DNA of 64,000 nt, from contig NZ_ATHV01000022.1 of the NCBI RefSeq assembly GCF_000422205.1, positions 140,777 through 204,776 on the forward strand, given 5' to 3'. This document shows positions 61,965-64,000 of this stretch, piece after piece. The notes below the pieces were generated by a model. That model ran no database searches. It saw only the letters and a program-made list of their open reading frames with translations, and was not told where the DNA came from. The first letter of the stretch is position 1. Each line of letters starts with the position of its first letter. The DNA comes from Desulfovibrio sp. X2. Lineage in GTDB: Bacteria; Desulfobacterota; Desulfovibrionia; Desulfovibrionales; Desulfovibrionaceae. The translations under genes were made by a program, and so were the position numbers.

Positions 61965-62720
61965 CTATTTCGAGGAGTCGACCAGTGAATAGTAGATTTC
62001 GATGCGCCTGTTGAGGGCCCGGTTCTCGTCGCTGGTATTGGGCACGAGGGGCCTCGAGTCGCCGAGCCCGACCGCCTCGTAGTGCACCGGAGGCAGCGTG
62101 AACTTGTGGGTGATGTATTCCAGGGCCGCAGCCGCACGCGCGGCGGAGAATTCCCACTTGTTCGGGTAGCGGGTGCCCTGTACCTCCTGATCGTCGGAAT
62201 AGCCGCGCACCTGCAGATTCACCTGGTGCTTCATCAGCACTGCGGCAACTCCGTCCAGGATGCGCATGGCCTCGGGCGTCAGATCGACGGAGCCCGCCTT
62301 GAACAGGGCGCTGCTCGGCAGGGTGACCTTGATGCCGCCCTTGTCGTCCAGGGTCACGCCCGCGCCGGGCAGCGTCTTGAGTTCGTCCTTGAGGAGCTCC
62401 TTCAGCTGTCCCGCGACGTCCAGCTGCAGACGCTGACGCACGTCCAGGCGGGCGATGGCCTGCTTGGCGTCCACGATCTCGCCGATGATCGGCTTGCCGT
62501 TCTCGTCGACGTGGGCCTTGACGCTTTCGGGGTTGCGGAAGAACTGCGCGAGCTGCTGCTTCTGCTGGGGCTTCAGGGCCAGAAGGAGCCACAGGAGCAG
62601 GAACAGGGCCATCATGGCGGTCACGAAGTCCGCATAAGCCACCTTCCAGCTGCCGCCGTGGTGCTCGTGGTGCTCCTCTGCGGGCTTGCGGATGACGACG
62701 ATTTCGCGACTTCTGGCCAT
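61965..62720 (-). CDS. second MotB-like OmpA-domain stator protein
   Basis: 251 residues, paralogous to the neighbouring MotB: WKVAYADFVTAMMALFLLLW (ion-binding Asp kept) and LLALKPQQKQQLAQFF. An OmpA domain follows with VTLPSSALFKAGSVDLTPEA, LQVRGYSDDQEVQGTRYPNK, and SDENRALNRRIEIYYS. It has no MotA of its own nearby and runs opposite to motAB with the PilZ gene. It may exchange with MotB on the same MotA. Confidence 0.92.
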   Translation of the reverse strand: MARSREIVVIRKPAEEHHEHHGGSWKVAYADFVTAMMALFLLLWLLLALKPQQKQQLAQFFRNPESVKAHVDENGKPIIGEIVDAKQAIARLDVRQRLQLDVAGQLKELLKDELKTLPGAGVTLDDKGGIKVTLPSSALFKAGSVDLTPEAMRILDGVAAVLMKHQVNLQVRGYSDDQEVQGTRYPNKWEFSAARAAAALEYITHKFTLPPVHYEAVGLGDSRPLVPNTSDENRALNRRIEIYYSLVDSSK

Positions 62721-62913
62721 GTCTTCCTTTCAGGCGCCTGCTGCGGTGTGCTGCGCCCTCGCCCCTTGTGGTGAAATGTCCATGAAAGGTCAAGCAGGGA
62801 GGACATGCTGCCCTGGCGCGGCTGGGTGCCAGGGCGCAGGGTACGATAGCGCTGGCCTCCTGCGCCGTGAAATGCTATTTTTGCAAAACAACGTCATTCC
62901 CAGGAGATTCCCC

Positions 62914-63165
62914 ATGCCCATGGCTCACGTCCGTCCCTTCCTCAAGCAGGCCTTGACCGACAAGGAGCTTCGCGACAGGCTTCTTGCGGCCTCCAACGGA
63001 GCCGAACGCGTCGAGATCCTCGCAGCCGAAGGCTACGAATTCACGGACGAGGAATTCGAGGAAGGCTACCGCGGCGTGCTCACCAGCCTGCAATTCGAGC
63101 GTGACGCCGACCAGCTCAAGGAATTCAAGCTCATGTGGGACATGTTGCGCCGGGTCTCCCCCTAG
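62914..63165 (+). CDS. Nif11-like small protein
   Basis: 83 residues beginning MPMAHVRPFLKQALTDKELR, followed by DRLLAASNGAERVEILAAEG and YEFTDEEFEEGYRGVL. This is the helix-turn-helix-like Nif11 domain pattern, found in leader peptides of some RiPPs and in nitrogen-fixation loci. No double-glycine/core peptide is evident at the C-terminus (LMWDMLRRVSP), and no modification enzyme lies nearby. CAGGAGATTCCCC precedes the ATG at 62914. Confidence 0.75.
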   Translation: MPMAHVRPFLKQALTDKELRDRLLAASNGAERVEILAAEGYEFTDEEFEEGYRGVLTSLQFERDADQLKEFKLMWDMLRRVSP

Positions 63166-63189
63166 TCGGCAGTCCCCGCGCGGTCACCA

Positions 63190-63747
63190 TCACCGCGCGA
63201 GTGCCGCGCACAGCGCGTCCGTCTCCACCACCTCGGCATAGACCATGCCCAACGCAGCCAGGAAGGCAGCCCGCGCCTGCGACGGAGTGACGGCCACTCC
63301 GCCGTGTTTCAGGGCGCAGGCGGCCGTGGCATCACCCGCCACCACGCAGGCGTAGCCCATGTCCCAGGCCGCGCGCACCGTGGCATCTATGCACATGTTG
63401 GTCATCATGCCCGCCACGACGAGACGCTTTGCGCCTACAGCGCCCAGTTTCTCTTCGAGATCCGTGCCGCGGAACGAGTTGGGAAAGTTCTTGGTCACCA
63501 CGGCCTCGCCGGGCAGCGGGGCCACGATGTCCGGGAAGTCGCAGCCAGGCGTGCCGGGCAGGAAGAAGGTCGAGCCGGGGCGCACGGATTCGTGGCGCAC
63601 GTGCACAACGGGCAAGCCGAGTTCGCGGAATCTGGACAGCACCGCCGTTGCCTTGGCCCCTGCCTCCACGGCATGCTCCAGGGCCATGCGGCCGCCCGGA
63701 AAATAGTCGTTCTGGATGTCCACGAGAACCAGCGCGGTGTCAGTCAT
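63190..63747 (-). CDS. isochorismatase-family cysteine hydrolase
   Basis: 185-residue hydrolase of the isochorismatase/nicotinamidase superfamily. Catalytic triad: Asp10 (VLVDIQNDYFPGG), Lys86 (VVTKNFPNSFRGTDL) and Cys119 (GMMTNMCIDATVRAAWDMG). The sequence IQNDYFPGG is typical of the nicotinamidase-like end of the family, but the substrate is unknown. GGAGCACGTA precedes the ATG at 63747; ATG 63759 lacks a site. It is convergent with the Nif11-like gene. Confidence 0.92.
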   Translation of the reverse strand: MTDTALVLVDIQNDYFPGGRMALEHAVEAGAKATAVLSRFRELGLPVVHVRHESVRPGSTFFLPGTPGCDFPDIVAPLPGEAVVTKNFPNSFRGTDLEEKLGAVGAKRLVVAGMMTNMCIDATVRAAWDMGYACVVAGDATAACALKHGGVAVTPSQARAAFLAALGMVYAEVVETDALCAALAR

Positions 63748-64000
63748 TACGTGCTCCATTTCGTCGTTTCGGCCGCTTCTCCGGCCTCACAGGCTCCCTT
63801 TCGCAGCAGAGCCGCCGGCGTGAGAACAGGTGAGGTCCAGCACGACACAGCCCGGAATGCCCTAGCTTGCCGCCCCGGAAGTATCTCCGTACGGCGAGTT
63901 GTCTACAACAATCCCTTCACGCCGTCATCCGGCCGCGCACCGGGTTTCGGGGAGCATGACTCCCGGGCTCACGTCGCCTCGTCTTTCCGCGGGTGCTCTC
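63748..64000. other. right-hand end of window, no supportable gene
   Basis: By position this holds the isochorismatase promoter. A plus-strand ATG at 63956 (MTPGLTSPRLSAG) is open to the window edge for 15 codons, with GGGGAGC just before it; it may begin a gene that continues outside, but it cannot be supported. Confidence 0.35.

Noticed and set aside
63956..64000. Possible start of a plus-strand gene at the right edge
   Set aside because: Only 15 codons are visible and the upstream GGGGAGC is too close to the ATG to decide.

Overview
The window is a GC-rich, densely packed chromosomal segment of bacterial housekeeping and signalling genes. Gene content and order point to a sulfate-reducer-type deltaproteobacterium of the Desulfovibrionaceae. 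The clues are: a siroheme-dehydrogenase/HemX/HemA cluster; an adenylate kinase whose LID carries the Cys129/His135/Cys151/Cys154 set known from Desulfovibrio gigas; a PxxKW cysteine-rich protein; a manganese (family II) pyrophosphatase; a DUF6485 protein; and an in-frame UGA selenoprotein. This assignment is inference from protein families; no 16S rRNA or tRNA gene was recognised. There is no phage, transposon, CRISPR array or obvious island.

Layout. 1-2245 (minus): DUF6485, a double-GAF protein and mreB (cut by the window edge). 2462-7413 (plus): a large unrecognised protein, gcvT, rsmE, rarA. 7469-10050 (minus): an overlapping pair of glycosyltransferases. 10159-15246 (plus): precorrin-2 dehydrogenase, HemX/CcsA-like membrane protein, hemA, a small unknown, tilS, adk, closed by a perfect 45-nt palindromic terminator shared with a convergent small membrane protein. 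15989-27656 (minus): a long run cheW, mfd, two SurA-like chaperones (one a lipoprotein), a RodZ-like protein, recO, glyQ, glyS and rpsT. 28129-29472 (minus): UDP-glucose dehydrogenase. 29669-36206 (plus): a tightly coupled operon pdxJ-acpS-nnrDE-CBS-tsaE-lysC-cimA, followed by an MBL-fold hydrolase. 37177-40428 (minus): K+ uptake ktrA/ktrB, a PilZ protein and an esterase. 40504-54061 (plus): amidohydrolase, PxxKW protein, M20 peptidase, mnmG, PilZ protein, CorC-like protein, lnt, prfB, GGDEF cyclase, MinD/ParA-like ATPase, HU/IHF protein, selenoprotein, dapA. 54234-57672 (minus): ppaC, M29 aminopeptidase, dinB. 57799-63747: small zinc-ribbon protein, membrane coiled-coil protein, SLOG-like protein, motA-motB, PilZ protein, a second motB, a Nif11-like small protein and an isochorismatase-family hydrolase.

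The most notable item is a gene at 52293-53159 whose reading frame is interrupted only by TGA at 52428, in the context Cys-Pro-Ser-UGA-Gly. A well-paired stem-loop follows immediately, as expected of a bacterial SECIS. I read it as an exported UshA-like selenoprotein with a CxxU redox motif; a conventional gene caller would start it late or miss its first half. A second recoded UGA lies 3.2 kb upstream in prfB (programmed +1 frameshift at CTT TGA C). Other points of interest are a perfect CRP/HcpR-type palindrome in front of the pyrophosphatase gene, a MinD-like ATPase with Asp in place of the near-invariant Walker A glycine, two MotB proteins flanking a PilZ protein, and an orphan Nif11-like peptide.

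Functionally the window links cell shape (mreB, rodZ-like), envelope folding and lipoprotein maturation (SurA-like, lnt), tetrapyrrole synthesis, aspartate-family and branched-chain amino acid precursors (lysC, cimA, dapA), translation (glyQS, rpsT, tilS, rsmE, mnmG, tsaE, prfB), DNA repair (mfd, recO, rarA, dinB), and c-di-GMP/motility (GGDEF, three PilZ proteins, motA, two motB, cheW).
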